A stretch of 64,000 nt of DNA from Hericium rajendrae (taxonomy: Eukaryota; Basidiomycota; Agaricomycetes; Russulales; Hericiaceae), in the NCBI GenBank assembly GCA_033439255.1, contig CM065885.1:2108001-2172000 (forward strand). Reading direction: 5' to 3'. A program made the position numbers and the translations under genes. Below the pieces are notes generated by a model that searched no databases, was not told where the DNA came from, and saw nothing but the letters and a program-made list of their open reading frames with translations. This document shows, piece by piece, positions 24,584 to 35,788 of the stretch. Numbering within the stretch: position 1 is the first letter of the stretch; each line of letters opens with the position of its first letter.

Positions 24584-24960
24584 ACGGCGCTATGATTGGA
24601 ACTCGTTCAGCTGTAAGACATACAGTGTAAAAGAACAAATAGGCTGTACCTGCCTGTGGCCGGCCTGAAACTTCAAATATGAAATGCTATTATGCGACTG
24701 TGAGCTGGGCACACAGCGACAAGGCTAACTTATGCAAAATTAGTCTCACAGGAGCAGAATAGACAGGAATCGACGCTTCGTACCTCAGGATCGTCTGTCT
24801 GTGTTTGATATAGTTGTTACTAAGTACTAGTCTCAAGTTTAAGTTCAAAAGCGAGCGCACGCACTGGATGATGATGTCGAGGGCGTTCAACACTGAAGAC
24901 AATATCCGTTCTGTGTAAGTATTGAGGAGAAGTTGACTCTGATGAGTTCAAGTCCATATT

Positions 24961-24988
24961 AGACGCCCGCCATGCATCGTGTGTCTTA
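24961..24988. promoter_or_regulatory. Conserved inverted-repeat element upstream of B1
   Basis: AGACGCCCGCCATGCATCGT followed by GTGTCTT lies between divergent B1 and T-A. It is one of seven copies of the AGACGC-spacer-GCGTCT element found upstream of B genes; here the distal arm is changed to GTGTCT. The adjacent TTACGT matches the TTACGTCAG flank of the other copies. Confidence 0.5.
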
Positions 24989-25094
24989 CGTATGTAGTAC
25001 GTACGCGAATAACTCAACCTTCCTCCTTGTTCGTACGAGATCTGGCAGCAGTGAGTATCACTCTAGGTACATTACGAGGCAAAAAAGTGTCTTT

Positions 25095-25567
25095 GTATCC
25101 TGCTCATCGACATCCTTGAGGTGAACAATGCCGGCGAATGGTCGCGTCTGACTCTGCCCCCGCGACGCCCTCCCGTCTCCCATGGAGGAACTCGACCCCA
25201 AGCTTCATCTTCTGGACTGGATCACCGAGCCACTTCTCGTTAGCAGCTCGGATATCGCAGATGAGACTTGGGTGAACCCAACTCGTACGTACCGTGGTAA
25301 CTCGCCTCTGACGCAGCCGCACACATCGCGGTACTCTTCGATGCGAGGGACGTATAATGTTGCACTCTGGGTCAGCTGAAGAAACTCCATGGGGAAGCAA
25401 ATAATGTTCACTTCGAGTCCACACATATGCATAGGTAACTTTGTATCAAGGTTGACGACTCGATCTTCACGCCGCCGCTTACTACTTCATATAGGCGATA
25501 GATGAGCGAAAACCAGAACCCCAATCGATAAAAGCCCAGCACAGACAAACAATATGCTAGGACCATG
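25095..25567 (+). pseudogene. Cassette part T, copy A (degenerate)
   Basis: This spliced unit lies upstream of, and on the same strand as, the S gene. The equivalent of the MLLVDVLK start is here ILLIDILE with ATG changed to ATC. A conserved segment reads LDPKLHLLDWITE. The donor ATAG/GTAACT near 25434 and an acceptor TATAG before GCGATAG (about 25496) bound an intron shared by all T copies. The conserved AAAGCCCAGC and CTAGGACCAT elements follow (25530-25567). The frame is interrupted, and this copy looks non-functional as a protein gene. Confidence 0.45.
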
Positions 25568-25654
25568 GAAGAGGACAGTACTCGCCGCGACATTGGTGGC
25601 ACATCTGCGGCCCAGTGGGCCTTCCACCAAAGGAAACCGGCCCTTCACCAGAAG

Positions 25655-25664
25655 ATATATAGAG
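25655..25664 (+). promoter_or_regulatory. TATA box of S copy A
   Basis: GATATATAGAGC lies about 45-50 bases upstream of the S-A start codon. The same TATA context (TATATAGAGC followed by a CGAGCGCAT-like stretch) precedes S copies B, C and E and the solitary copy. Confidence 0.55.
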
Positions 25665-25705
25665 CCTTCGGGCGCATGATGTCAACACAAAACCCATCGC
25701 GCCGA

Positions 25706-26071
25706 TTCATCAACATGAATTTGTTCGACCTTGTCCAATATCCTAAACCCAACCCAAATGTCAGGAACGAGGATGTATACCCGCACCACAAGTCAAATTC
25801 GAGTCCAGGTGATTTATCATAGAACAACTGAGGGTTTCTGGCTTGCCAACATGTCAACCCTCGCGCGTCTGTTCCAATGCCATGCTCACAACGCACTGGA
25901 CAGGGCTCAAACCTGTACGAATAATTCGAAAGTGCGGCCGCAAATTACGACTTCATGCACCTTGCCGACGGCGGGCTCCCCATCTACATGTGCGGCCGGT
26001 GTGGCTGGTATTCTCACAACCAAGAATCCAATGATGACCATATAAGAGAGCACCGCCGCATGCGAAAATAA
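25706..26071 (+). pseudogene. Cassette part S, copy A (broken zinc-knuckle gene)
   Basis: The start MNLFDLVQYPKPNPNVRNED matches intact S copies. The splice donor is lost (CACCACAAGT), and the segment encoding the middle of the protein is deleted and out of frame. The C-terminal knuckle is still readable as HLADGG ... CGRCGWYSHN, but its last cysteine is replaced by histidine (C-x2-C-x12-H-x3-H). It converges on B2, leaving about 195 bp between the stops. Confidence 0.6.
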
Positions 26072-26266
26072 TTGGGCTAGTCGGCTGCTGCTGCTCACGC
26101 CGGAAGCACCAGCAAATGAGGTTGATGCATCTATAATCTTTTATATTTTATGTCGCGTGTATTTGTTGTATCTGTGGTGTAACGTGCTATTCTGTTCTAT
26201 CTGCATGATTACTTCATGTCAATAGCTCATTTAACCGGACTCACCGATGGAGGACCGGATGGCAGG

Positions 26267-27495
26267 TCACGATGACTGGCCGGATGCCTGCTCACCATCG
26301 TTGGGGGCCTCATAGAGCAATCGTAAGGTCTCTGCGCTCTTCCCAGGTTTGTCTACATCACGGTACCACATGCGTTTATCAAACTTGAACAGCTCGCCTT
26401 CCGCCGGCACGCTCACATTACACGTCGGCGGCAGATCGGGACGAAGCTTCGGAGGCCGCACGATCTTCAGCAGGCGCATGATTATGATGCGTCGACCCGC
26501 ATGTTGCGGGAGGGTAGAACGCTCCAAGCGGCATAGCGCCGACCCCGCTGCGGCAGAAGATGCATGAGCATTTCCCGCCAGATATGCAGCATTGAGACCT
26601 CACCTGCGTAGACAAGATATTTCTTCTCACGCGCCATGAAGTAGTTCAGCGGCGTGTTTGTCTCATACCGCCGGTCCTCCCCCACCGCGCGCACGGTAAG
26701 ACACAGCATGCTCCTCTTGAACTCGAGCAGGAATGGTTGGCTGAGGGCGCTCATGCTACGCTTCAGGCGGAAAGAGCGCTTATTGGATCCCGAGTGCGCC
26801 TGTAGATGCGCGAGGAGCGCGTTGTTGATAAGCCCATCGCGCAGGAGCATATCACGCAGCGTGGGGTTCTTCGTGACGTGCGCGAGGGGGATGTGCCAGA
26901 TATAGCCGCTGCCGTACATGAGGTCGTGTCCGGATGCGAAACCACGCGCAGGGTCACTGTTCTGCGTCACACGGAATCGGATTTGCGACCCGAGGGGATT
27001 CTGCTCGTCTGGATGGAAGTACAGGAAGCCGCGCGTAGCAGGCGGGAAGCGCCTCGGCACAGTGTCCTCATAACTATAATTCATGGAAAGCACGCGCAAG
27101 TTCGAGAAGTCAGGAGCAGCGCGATAATAGACGTGGTTATAGGTGCGGCCAGAGACGTCCAGGAAGCAGCTGGTATTGAGTCGCGCAGGGTCGAGCGTTG
27201 TAATCATGCAACGTAGTGGTTTTCCAGATCTGCGCCTTTTTGGAGTTAGCTCGGTAGGTGTAACTCTTCCATTAGGCAACGAATGCTGGGGTATGGAAGA
27301 GGCTGCTGCAGGACGTGGTCCGTGTTTGATAGTGGGAGACAGGTCTGCATTGGCATCATGCGACTGCGCAGATGCTTGAGATGTGAAGGTTAAACGACTG
27401 CTACTTGTGGTCCGTGGACAGATCCTGCATCGCTTTGAAGTCGAACTAAATAGGACGCCTGACGGCCATTGAGCTCGTATAAATGATGGCCTCAT
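26267..27495 (-). CDS. Cassette protein B2 (unknown function, paralogue family)
   Basis: Exons 27495-26604 and 26547-26267 with a 56-nt intron (GTGAGG...GCCGCAG) encode 390 aa. The start MRPSFIRAQWPSG is shared with most paralogues and lies in a basic, acid-poor N terminus (about 50 residues). Core motifs in order are TLDPARLNTSCFLD, GFLYFHPDEQNPLGSQIRFR, ASGHDLMYGSGY, LRDGLINNALLAHLQA and KYLVYA, then, after the intron, GSALCRLER, MWYRDVDKPGK and TLRLLYEAPNDGE. B2 is closest to B3: both have PDEQNPLGSQ and LAHVTKNPTLRDM. It converges on broken S-A. The reading frame is whole. Confidence 0.75.
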
Positions 27496-27684
27496 GAAAC
27501 GGTATAAGTGATGGCGCTATGGTTAAATTCGTTCAGACACAACTACGGTGAAGAATGAGTCAGATTACCTGGACGCTGAAGGCGGCTACGCAGCGAGAGG
27601 CATAGGGACGGACTTGCAACAAGGTGGATGGTGGTGTCGAGGACACTGAAGACTTGCTGAAGACGTTCAGTTCAAGTTCACATT

Positions 27685-27719
27685 AGATGCCCGTAATGCA
27701 TCATGCGTCTTACGTCAGT
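27685..27719. promoter_or_regulatory. Conserved inverted-repeat element upstream of B2
   Basis: AGATGCCCGTAATGCATCAT then GCGTCTTACGTCAGT lies about 190 bases upstream of the B2 start. The right arm GCGTCT and the TTACGTCAG flank match the other copies; the left arm has one change. Confidence 0.5.
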
Positions 27720-27793
27720 AAACGCAAATATCACAACCCTCTTCCCCAAAGGCGGTCACCCTATAGGTGTGCGGTAATAGGACCTAACTGAAT

Positions 27794-28549
27794 TTGAAAT
27801 CGACCTATGTATGTAAGCAAACAACATTAAATATCGGGCCGAGAATAAGCGCCCATTCTGTCGAGGCTCGACACTTGTGCGCGTCGTCCTTGCCGGCGCC
27901 ACCGTCCATCTCCACCCTCTCACCCGCGCCTTATGCCCACGCAATGTCGCAGGCCATTGGGAACTCCACCGCGCTGGTGCTGGTGCATACGCTGCTCACG
28001 CCCACGGGCGCCCTCACATCATGCGGCGTGCACCAGGCGCCACCGTTGCCATTCACGGACGCGCAGATGTACGACGCAAACGTGACGCTCGAGTTCGGGC
28101 ACTGCAGCATGCCCGTCGCCTCGCGCGAGGATGCCGCACTGAAGGACGCGAAGGAGGACCTGCTTGCGCAGCTGTGGACAAAGCTCGGCGGGAACTGCCA
28201 CGACCTGTGCAAGTTCGACGGGCACCTCGTGCTGCTCGCGAACATCGGCGTGTACCACGAGCGTGCAGTCACGCACATCGTTGCGGCACTGCAGACGCTG
28301 CAGAGCATGAGCGGCAATATGGAGGACCTGCGCGAGCGTGTCGCGGCACCGCAGCTTGTGGGTGAGCGCATCCCGCTGGACGTGCATATGAAGAGCATAC
28401 GCAAGGGGCTGGAGAGGCTGCAGGATCGGCGTGTGCGTGCGGAGCAGCGGGCTCGGCACTGTGCAGGGCCGGCTCATGCGCTGGTGGGGCGTGCTCGGTG
28501 CGGTTGTGGAGCACGTACTACTGCTTGTGCAGGCGTGTGCACGCCTTGA
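27794..28549 (+). CDS. Fragment of a coiled-coil hypothetical protein gene
   Basis: Unknown function. An open frame of 251 codons contains a core of about 130 residues that looks genuine: TDAQMYDANVTLEFGHC, AKEDLLAQLWTKLGGN, VLLANIGVYHERAVTHIVAA, EDLRERVAAPQLVGERIPLD, then SIRKGLERLQ. It is predicted mostly helical. Residues before about 45 are of odd composition, suggesting that the true 5' part is missing. Near 28430 a switch of frame would give a more natural tail (MRWWGVLGAVVEHVLLLVQA then CARLERREQHTV), so I suspect a single frame break. The gene stands alone between B2 and T-B and interrupts the cassette order. GC-rich codon use differs from the AT-rich flanks. Confidence 0.5.
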   Translation: MKSTYVCKQTTLNIGPRISAHSVEARHLCASSLPAPPSISTLSPAPYAHAMSQAIGNSTALVLVHTLLTPTGALTSCGVHQAPPLPFTDAQMYDANVTLEFGHCSMPVASREDAALKDAKEDLLAQLWTKLGGNCHDLCKFDGHLVLLANIGVYHERAVTHIVAALQTLQSMSGNMEDLRERVAAPQLVGERIPLDVHMKSIRKGLERLQDRRVRAEQRARHCAGPAHALVGRARCGCGARTTACAGVCTP

Positions 28550-28559
28550 GCGCAGGGAG

Positions 28560-29020
28560 CAGCATACGGTCTGAAACTGATTTATTGTCAGGCGGTTGCT
28601 ACATGAATTCTACATGTACTTAGTTACATTATATATACTCAGTGATTTTCAACAAGCTTGTAATAAACTGCTCAATTAATTGTCTTTGAGAGATCCAACA
28701 TGCAATAGCATCAATTGTCAAGGTAAACTGTCAATTGAGGATCCCGATGTGTTGTAAACGAGTCTGGCAGGCTTCGCCAGCCATTGTTTACGCGGTGCTT
28801 TAGCGGAGGTGCTCGCCCAATGCAAATCCATACGCAAGCGCAACCCCTGCTGCCTCCGCCACCACCTCCCCTCCCTCCCTCTCATATTAATTAATTAATT
28901 CAATCTGCCTCCGTTTTTAGCCCACCTATAAACCTATTGCCTCCCCAAACCATTCCCATCGTTCGTACAACTACACATAACAGTGGGTATATCAGTCTAG
29001 GTAAGAGGCGAGTGATTTTG
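28560..29020. other. AT-rich intergenic spacer
   Basis: No gene is seen. Contains TTAATTAATTAATT near 28888 and pyrimidine tracts at 28855-28885. The end of the stretch (about 28985-29010) carries the TATCAGTCTAGGTAAGAGGC sequence found just upstream of several T copies. Confidence 0.5.
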
Positions 29021-29520
29021 ATGCTGCTTGTCGACGTCCTGAAGATAAGCAATGCCTGAGAGTGGTCGCATCTACCCTCCGTGGCATCCTCCCCGCGGAT
29101 GAACATGACCATAAACTTCATTTCCTTGACCGGATCACCAGGCTACTTCCCGTTAGCAGCTGAGAGTAGTGCAGATGGGACTTGGAGACGCCAGACTCGC
29201 ATGTCTTGTGCTTGCCGCGATACATGGCCTCTACCGCACTGCTAGCCTCGCAGTTTGCTCGCGATAGAGGTCAGGTATCACGGTGAACATGGAATCGATG
29301 TGAGGGACGTATGAGGCGTTGCGGATCGGCTGAAAAAATATCCTTGCAGAAATATCTCGTCTTCACCGCAAGTCCGCACACATGCGTAGGTAAGTCTTTA
29401 TTTGTGTCAACTCGGTACTCGGCTATGATGCCACGGTTTACTACTTCATTCAGGCGATAGCTATAAGTATACCGAGAGACAAAAGCCCAGCCCGGACCGA
29501 TCCTTATTATACTAGGACCG
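29021..29520 (+). pseudogene. Cassette part T, copy B (degenerate)
   Basis: Starts ATGCTGCTTGTCGACGTCCT (MLLVDVLK) and continues with a segment matching DHKLHFLDRITRLLPVSS and LCLPRYMASTA of the family. The frame has several stops. The internal intron is well preserved: donor GTAG/GTAAGT near 29391 and acceptor TTCATTCAG before GCGATAG near 29452. The AAAGCCCAGCC and ACTAGGACC elements close the unit at 29480-29520. Confidence 0.45.
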
Positions 29521-29670
29521 AGGAAGGGGAAAGAACTTGCTGCGACAGTGGTAGCGTGTCTGCAGAAACAAGATTGACCTTTCTCCTGTGTGCCAGGCAT
29601 TGTCACCAAAGGAAACCGACCATCCCAAATTACATAAAGTCTCTTCCGCTTTGTTCACCACCACCAGAAG

Positions 29671-29680
29671 GTATATAGAA
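29671..29680 (+). promoter_or_regulatory. TATA box of S copy B
   Basis: GTATATAGAACC lies about 65 bases upstream of the S-B ATG at 29739, in the same context as other S copies. Confidence 0.5.
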
Positions 29681-29738
29681 CCTTTGAGCGTGTATTACTG
29701 CCGCATGGAGTTCTCCCTTGTCCCACCGCTTCACCACC

Positions 29739-30253
29739 ATGACTTCATTTGGTCATAGGCAACATCCCAAACCCAACCCAGATGCCAGACCTGAAGACGT
29801 CTACCCCCACCGCAAGCCGTGTCCACTTCGAGCATATGGTACACCATTGGTGTTCATCTCCAGCCCTCCCTCCTCACGCCAATCCCGAAGAGACGATCCA
29901 ATGGGCATTCAAAATCCTTGACCGGTTTCTTCCCAGAGATGTCCTGTTACTGCGTGCCTTGGGGTTGTGGCCGAGTTGGGGTCTCCAACCGATAAACAGG
30001 CACTACCCTAAAGCAGACATTAGCCGCCATTATGTTCGTCAAGGCGTGCCCGCTTCAAAGCGCTGCTCACGACACACTGGACCGTGCTCAAATCCCTCGA
30101 CGAGTTCGAAATGTTGGCAGCCGCGAGTACGACGTCGTGCACCTTGCTGACGGTGGGCCCCATTCTGCATGTGCGGCCTGGTGTGGTTGGTACTCTCACA
30201 ATGAAAAATCTAATGACAACCACATGAAAGAGTGCTGCAGCAATCAGAAGTAG
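29739..30253 (+). pseudogene. Cassette part S, copy B (broken zinc-knuckle gene)
   Basis: Exon 1 (29739-29811) encodes MTSFGHRQHPKPNPDARPED and VYPH. The intron begins GCAAGC rather than GT and ends CTCCAG. Exon 2 starts at 29864 with PLPPHANPEETIQWAFKILD and then loses frame near 30030. The rest is readable in another frame (DTLDRAQIPRRVRNVG and VVHLADGG). The knuckle is altered to C-x3-C with the downstream H and C kept. It converges on B3 with about 200 bp between the ends. Confidence 0.6.
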
Positions 30254-30454
30254 TTAGACTGGTCAGCTGGTCAGCAGCAGCCGACACAGGAAGCACCAGC
30301 AAACGAAGTTAAATGCATCTATGATCTTTTGTATTTTATGTCGTGTGTATTTGGTGTGTCTGTGGCGTGTTATGCCATCCTTCTCTATCGGCATGATCAC
30401 TTCATATCAATAAATTATTCGGCTAGATTCATCAACAGAGGACTGCATACCAGG

Positions 30455-31674
30455 TCACGACGACTGGCCGGACGCCGGCTCCCCATCGTTTGGGGCATCG
30501 TACAGCAATCGTAAGATCTCTGCGCCCTTGCCAGGTTTGCCCACGTCACGGTACCACACGCGTTGGCCCCGCGCAAACAACTCGCCTTCCACCGGCACGT
30601 TCACATCACACGTCGGCGGCACGTCGAGACGACGCTTCGGAGGCCGCACGATCTTCAGCAGGCGCATCACCACGATGCGTCGGCCCGCATGTTGAGGGAG
30701 GGTGGAGCGCTCCAAGCGACACAGCGCCGACCCCGCTGCGGCAGAAGATGCATGAGCGCTGCCCGCCAGACACGCAGCATTGAGATCTCACCTGCGTAGA
30801 CAAGATATTTGCCGTACTCCGTGTAGTATGTCAGCGGCCCATTTGTCCTGTAGCACTGGTCCTTCCCCATGACGTGCACGGTAAGATACAATACGCTCTG
30901 CTTTAACTCGAGCAGGAATGGTTGGCTGAGGGCACTTATGCCACGCTTGAGGCGGCGAGGGACAGCACTCGATGGGTAGTGCGCCTGCAGCTTCCCGAGG
31001 AGTGCATCGTCGACAAGCCCGTCGCGCAGGAGCATATCGCGCAGCGTGGGGTTCTTCGTGACGTGCGCGAGGGGGATGTGCCAGACATAGCCGCTGCCGT
31101 ACATGAGATCGTGTCCGGATGCGAAGCCACGCGCAGGGTCGCTGTTCTGCGTCACACGGAATCGGATTTGCGACCCGAGGGGATTCTGCTCGTCCGGGTG
31201 GAAGTATAGGAAGCCGCGTGTGGCCGGCGGGAAGCGCCTCGGCGCAGTGCCCTTGTAAATGTATTCCATGGAAAGCAAGCGCAAGCTCGAGAAATCAGGA
31301 GCAGCGCGATCGTAGACACGATTATAGGTGACGCCAGAGACGTCCAGGAAGCAGCTGGAATCGAGTCGCGCAGGGTCAAGCGTCGTAATCATGCAGCGTG
31401 GTGGTGGTCCAGGTCTTCCCCTTTTTGGAGTCAACTGGGCAGGTGCGAATGTTCCATCAGGCGAGAAATGCCGGGGTGAGGGATGTGCGGGAGGATGTGG
31501 TCCCTGTTTGACAGCCGAAGGCGAATATGCGTTGTCATCGCGCGAATTGGTGGATACTTGAGACGTGTACTTTAGACGACCAAAGTTCTGTGGCCGAGCT
31601 CTGCATCGGCACTTTGAAATTGATTCAGAAAGCAGGCTTGACGGCCAGTGGGCCCACATAAATGATGGCCTCAT
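30455..31674 (-). CDS. Cassette protein B3 (unknown function, paralogue family)
   Basis: Exons 31674-30792 and 30735-30455 with a 56-nt intron give 387 aa from MRPSFMWAHWPSS. An upstream in-frame ATG at 31707 would add 11 residues, but the family start is preferred. Core motifs are TLDPARLDSSCFLD, GFLYFHPDEQNPLGSQIRFR, ASGHDLMYGSGY, LRDGLVDDALLGKLQA and KYLVYA, then GSALCRLER, VWYRDVGKPGK and ILRLLYDAPNDGE. Close to B2 in the core, but its 3' exon is closer to that of B1 (VPVEGELFARGQRVWYRDV), which hints at exchange between copies. The AGACGC inverted repeat is not recognisable upstream of this copy. Confidence 0.75.
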
Positions 31675-31707
31675 AGAGCGCATACACGGCGCTATGGTTG
31701 GATTCAT

Positions 31708-32065
31708 TCAGACGCGGTATAATGAAGAGCAGATTGAATGTACCTTTGCTTCAAATGTCAGATGCTACCATATGAGCTGGCTGCGCAGCAACTCGACAGA
31801 CTCGATGGCGAAGGAAGAGATGCGTTGAAATTAGCGCCCATGCAGGGACGCGTTACACTCGCGTTACTGTTATTTATTTATTTAACGTTAGGCGCTCAGG
31901 ACCTGACAGTGTTCGGGAGTTTACCGGTTTTGAACATATATATGTAACTTACCTCCCTCAATACGCTAAACAACTGTCTTCTGTGTGAGGTCAGCAACGG
32001 AGATCAGATACCTCCCAGCTAAATATTCGAACTGTTCAATTTCTCGGGCAGATTTATCTAACCGG
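31708..32065. other. Upstream region of B3; no gene
   Basis: Contains TTATTTATTTATTTAACG (about 31869) and TATATATG (31937), possible core promoter sequences for B3 or junk. No open frame is supported. The conserved inverted repeat seen upstream of other B genes is absent. Confidence 0.45.
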
Positions 32066-33156
32066 TTATATGCTATGGACGAGCAGATAAGCGTCTACTT
32101 GATCCTTCTGACCCTTGACGTCCAACAGCCATTTCCCGACCTCATTTGCCCATTCATCACCCTCCCCAGAGCCAAGGAACCAAGATAAACTGAGATGATT
32201 ATGCCCTTTCCCCTCTCTAAATCTCCAGGTTCCGTCTGCCTCGCTCCCGACCTTGTCTGTCCATAATTCCCTCCAATCCTTACCCGCCTGTTTGATCGTC
32301 GGTGGATCGAACTCCGACTCCACAAAAAACAGCGGCGGCAGCGCCTGAATAACCGCCACATTTGCGCTCTCCAACTGACCCAGGGGGTCGGTCTTCCTGA
32401 TCTCCTTGCCGTAGTACTCCTCCGCCACGCCAGGCGGTACGGCCGACGTGGCAAAACGGAAGTGGTACGGCGCGCCGAGCAGCACGGCCTTCTTGATCCA
32501 CGCGCGCTCCGCACCCCCCAGCGGGAGCACGTCTGGCGCCAGCAGCATGCCTACGACGTGATTCGCGCCCGCGGAGTGCCCCACCAAATACACGCGCTCC
32601 CAGTCGTAGTTCTTCTCATCCTGCGCGATCTGCGCGCGTCCGGACCTGCTGATCGCCCAGCGTATGACGTCGCGCACGTCCTCCGCGCCGCCGGGCCAGT
32701 GCGTCTGTGGCAGCAGGCGGTAGTCGGGAATGAGCGTCAGGAAACCCCGCGCGGCGAAGAACGCGCCGACGTTGCAGTAGATGAGCGTGTCGTCCATCTG
32801 ACGTGTACCCCCGACGAAACCGCCACCGGGGACAAAGAATAGGAGGGGGTGCGGGCCAGGCCCAGAGGCGGCGGGTGGGTAGTAGACATCGACCTGCGAC
32901 GAAAACGTATATCGCAAGCGATTAATGCAAAGTCAAATGATGTCGCACCATATGCCGCGGATCATCGCCATACCGGAACGTACGGCGTGGGATGTTCTCA
33001 ATTTCTGCTCGTTTCTGCTCGTGGAGCGCGGAGGCGGCCCTCAGTGCTGCCCCCCGCCCTCAATCACGTAGACCCATGTCAGTCCAAGATACGGTACGCA
33101 CTGGGTTCAAAGACCTTGTCGATCTGCGTTTCTTGAATAGCTGCGATGGCGTCCAT
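32066..33156 (-). CDS. Alpha/beta hydrolase (HSL/carboxylesterase-like)
   Basis: Three exons on the minus strand (33156-33102, 33046-32949, 32893-32066) join in phase to 326 aa. Exon 1 gives MDAIAAIQETQIDKVFEP and exon 2 the RTFRYGDDPRHM segment; both introns are 55 nt GT-AG. Exon 3 has VDVYYPP, FFVPGGGFVGG (oxyanion-hole GGG), PDYRLLPQTHWPGGAEDVRD, the nucleophile elbow GHSAG, an ESEFDPP loop that can supply the acid, and GKGHNHLSLSW supplying His. It should hydrolyse a carboxylic ester or lactone; the substrate is unknown. No signal peptide, so probably cytosolic. It lies beside B3 but shares no promoter with it. Confidence 0.88.
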
Positions 33157-33783
33157 GGCTTCAGGCCTCGAGATTGACGGGAGTCGGAAGGCCATTATAT
33201 ACCGGCAGGTCAACAGTGGAGATCAGGAGGGTCATGAGGTGGCTGCAAGGAAGCTTGAAGTCCGAAGATGATAATGATATTCTCGGAAGCACAAGGGTAT
33301 GACCACCAATGGTGCTCATGACTGAGTGCCATTCCATAAAGGTATGTCTCGTGGACACGGTATAGGAGGGAAGTCTCTCACAGCCAGAATCCGAACATTG
33401 AGTTCCACGGACTTACGAATAACGCCCCTGCAGGACCCTGAGTACTATCAATGACAATTGAGTCTTCGTGCCTCAAAAATGCGGGAACCATCTTGCAAGT
33501 AGCAATCATGAAGATGCGACCGCATAATCCAAGTCGCATTGCGACTTTCCGAATGCGAACGGACCAATTGGACGAGTCTATAACGGACAAAACCAGTTAC
33601 TATCCTGAAAGTTGAACATTGGTTATCCTTGTGAATGAATAAGGTTACAATCAAAATGACGGCGGTGAACGAATGCACGTCTTAGATCTATGTCACTCAG
33701 ACGGCCATCTGCGCAAGTAACCAGAAATATCAGAAAGCACGAACGGAGACAAATTTCAGGATCACTGACGCCTGTCTCTTCCG
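33157..33783. other. Intergenic region; no supported gene
   Basis: Short frames only. The 3' end of the membrane-protein gene may extend into 33623-33783 if an alternative last intron is used. Confidence 0.4.
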
Positions 33784-35788
33784 CTAGTGAAGCCTTCTGC
33801 CATCTGGAATCTTCCGGTCCATCTCTTGACTGCACTTGGTCCTGAAAAGAAGAAATGCGAATACGTCAGGAGTGCTGACTGGCCAATGGTCAGAAGTATG
33901 ACCACGCACGACATGCACTGTGACGACGGCAGGCGAGGTGCCGATCTGCCTAGATGAGCCCATAGACGACAGCGCGAAGGGCTGCTGCCGGTGCATTGTC
34001 ACTTCAGACCGCATCGCATGCCGTGTGTTCAGTCTGCGACCGAGTCAATAAGAGTAATGATGGTGACGTGGGAGAGCAGACAGACGTAGCGAGCAAAGAG
34101 TTGCAATGCACTGCAGAAAAGATGAGAAGGGCATCGCAGGCAGACAATCGGTGTAGCTTACATTTCGCCAGCATGAATGTGAAGAACATATAGTAGAAAT
34201 CATGCTGTCGCGTGATGTACTGAGGAGAGTGGTAATTTAGAGTCGATTAACAGGCATGACAATCAAACAGACTTACAACTGTGAGATCTATCAACGTGAC
34301 GATACTGATCAACAAAAGCAGGGGTGAATATCATGTTCGATGATACAAATGTAATCTACGCACCTTGTGATCAACCCAGTTGAGACGGTATACGTGATTA
34401 GCCTATTGATGAGCGTATCCGTACTGAAGCACAGTCATCAGTTGCCGTCGCAGCAAGGGCTGGGGCTAGACGCACTATGTAAACCCAGTGCGGCTTCTTC
34501 CAAGAAAATAAGACAGAGAGATTGCGATGAAAAAATCGGCTGCAACGGATACACTCAGGCCCAAGATGGCTGTAGGCTGCGGAAAATCATGGATCAATGC
34601 CATTTTACATATGCAAACCATGTTGAATTACCTCTGTCCTCTTCAACGCCTGGGCGGAGAGAACTGGCCTTTGAAGTCTGCAGAGCATTGATAAGCCAAC
34701 GTACGAGATGAATCCGACGGAACCATTACATCTGGATTGGCCACGCTTCATCGAGGCTTTGTCAAGGCTATTTGGTCAATCAATTCCCGGGCATTAGGAA
34801 CGCACCAAAATATGCTCCTAAAATTTCGGACGAAACGTGAGATTGTCTTTTCATGCTAAGATACTCTGACACGTACCAAAATCAACCAAGGCAAGTCCGC
34901 CCTGAAATGACCTTAATTTTCAATAACACATTTCCCCTGCATTAAGGGCTCGGCTTACAAGAAATATGCACAATAGACGGTTGCCTCCACTCACTTGAAG
35001 TCCGAACTGTGGAATTAGCGTGGCCATCTTTCGGAGTTACGATGCACATACACAAATAGAGCCGCCAGACGAAGAAGCTGCGGAAAGACATTGACATGAC
35101 GGACGTGATACGCCATAAGGAGGTACGGTACCTTTGTACAATGAACCCCGCAATGCCCTGCATAGATATATCGTCTGTTAGAGCTTGCATTGCTTGGATT
35201 ATAATTTCTAAAATTGCGAACGTTCAGAAAGACGGCTGACTGTCGTAAATATTCATCACAAGAGGAGCGCATAGACACAGCGAAGGCCACTCACAACGAT
35301 GCTCCTGAGATACGTTATATTGAAGACGCTGAGTCTCGTTCATTTGAAGCATAGATGATACTTACCACACAGCAGTAACGAGAGCTGTAGGATTGGCATA
35401 GTTCGATATCAAGTAGAAATACCCAGAGTGAATGAGGAAAGCTTGGTGGACCGTGTCGACGATACTGGGGAAACGAAAGGTGAGGTGTGGAAGGCCCACA
35501 GTGGAGCAACCTTACAGCGAAAGGATAACCTAGCAACAGGTTCAACATCCATATCATGACGGTTTCAAGGCAGAGACGTACTAGAACCCGTATGGCCCAC
35601 CCGTCCTTGTGCGCGGAATGGAAGTAAATGAAGGTTTGTAGGCAGGTAATACCATAGAGGCTGGCTTGCAGGTAAGTGCTAAGTAATATCGGATGAAGGA
35701 CAAGAACCGACATTGCGGAGAAAGTGATGCCAACGTAGGCGACGCCGAACGTGGGCCCCAAAGCAAAGGGCGAGGGCATGCTGGGCAT
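33784..35788 (-). CDS. Multi-pass membrane protein, DUF6534-like
   Basis: About ten short exons on the minus strand read MPSPFALGPTFGVAYVGITF, then LYGITCLQTFIYFHSAHKDG, VILSLIVDTVHQAFLIHSGY, FYLISNYANPTALVTAVW, GIAGFIVQ, SFFVWRLY, LINRLITYTVSTGLITS, YITRQHDFYYMFFTFMLAK, and HCNSLLATLNTRHAM. The first six exon joins keep phase with GT-AG introns of about 45-70 nt; middle boundaries are approximate. The LYGITCLQTF start and xCNSLLATLN end are what I associate with the Agaricomycete DUF6534 family of seven-helix membrane proteins of unknown role, often found in large paralogous sets. The tail after LATLNTRHAM is hydrophilic. Two ends are possible; I chose the TAG at 33784. Location is presumed to be a membrane. 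Confidence 0.65.

Noticed and set aside
33061-33120. tRNA-like GGTTCAAA sequences here and near 3714
   Set aside because: No cloverleaf can be drawn around them.
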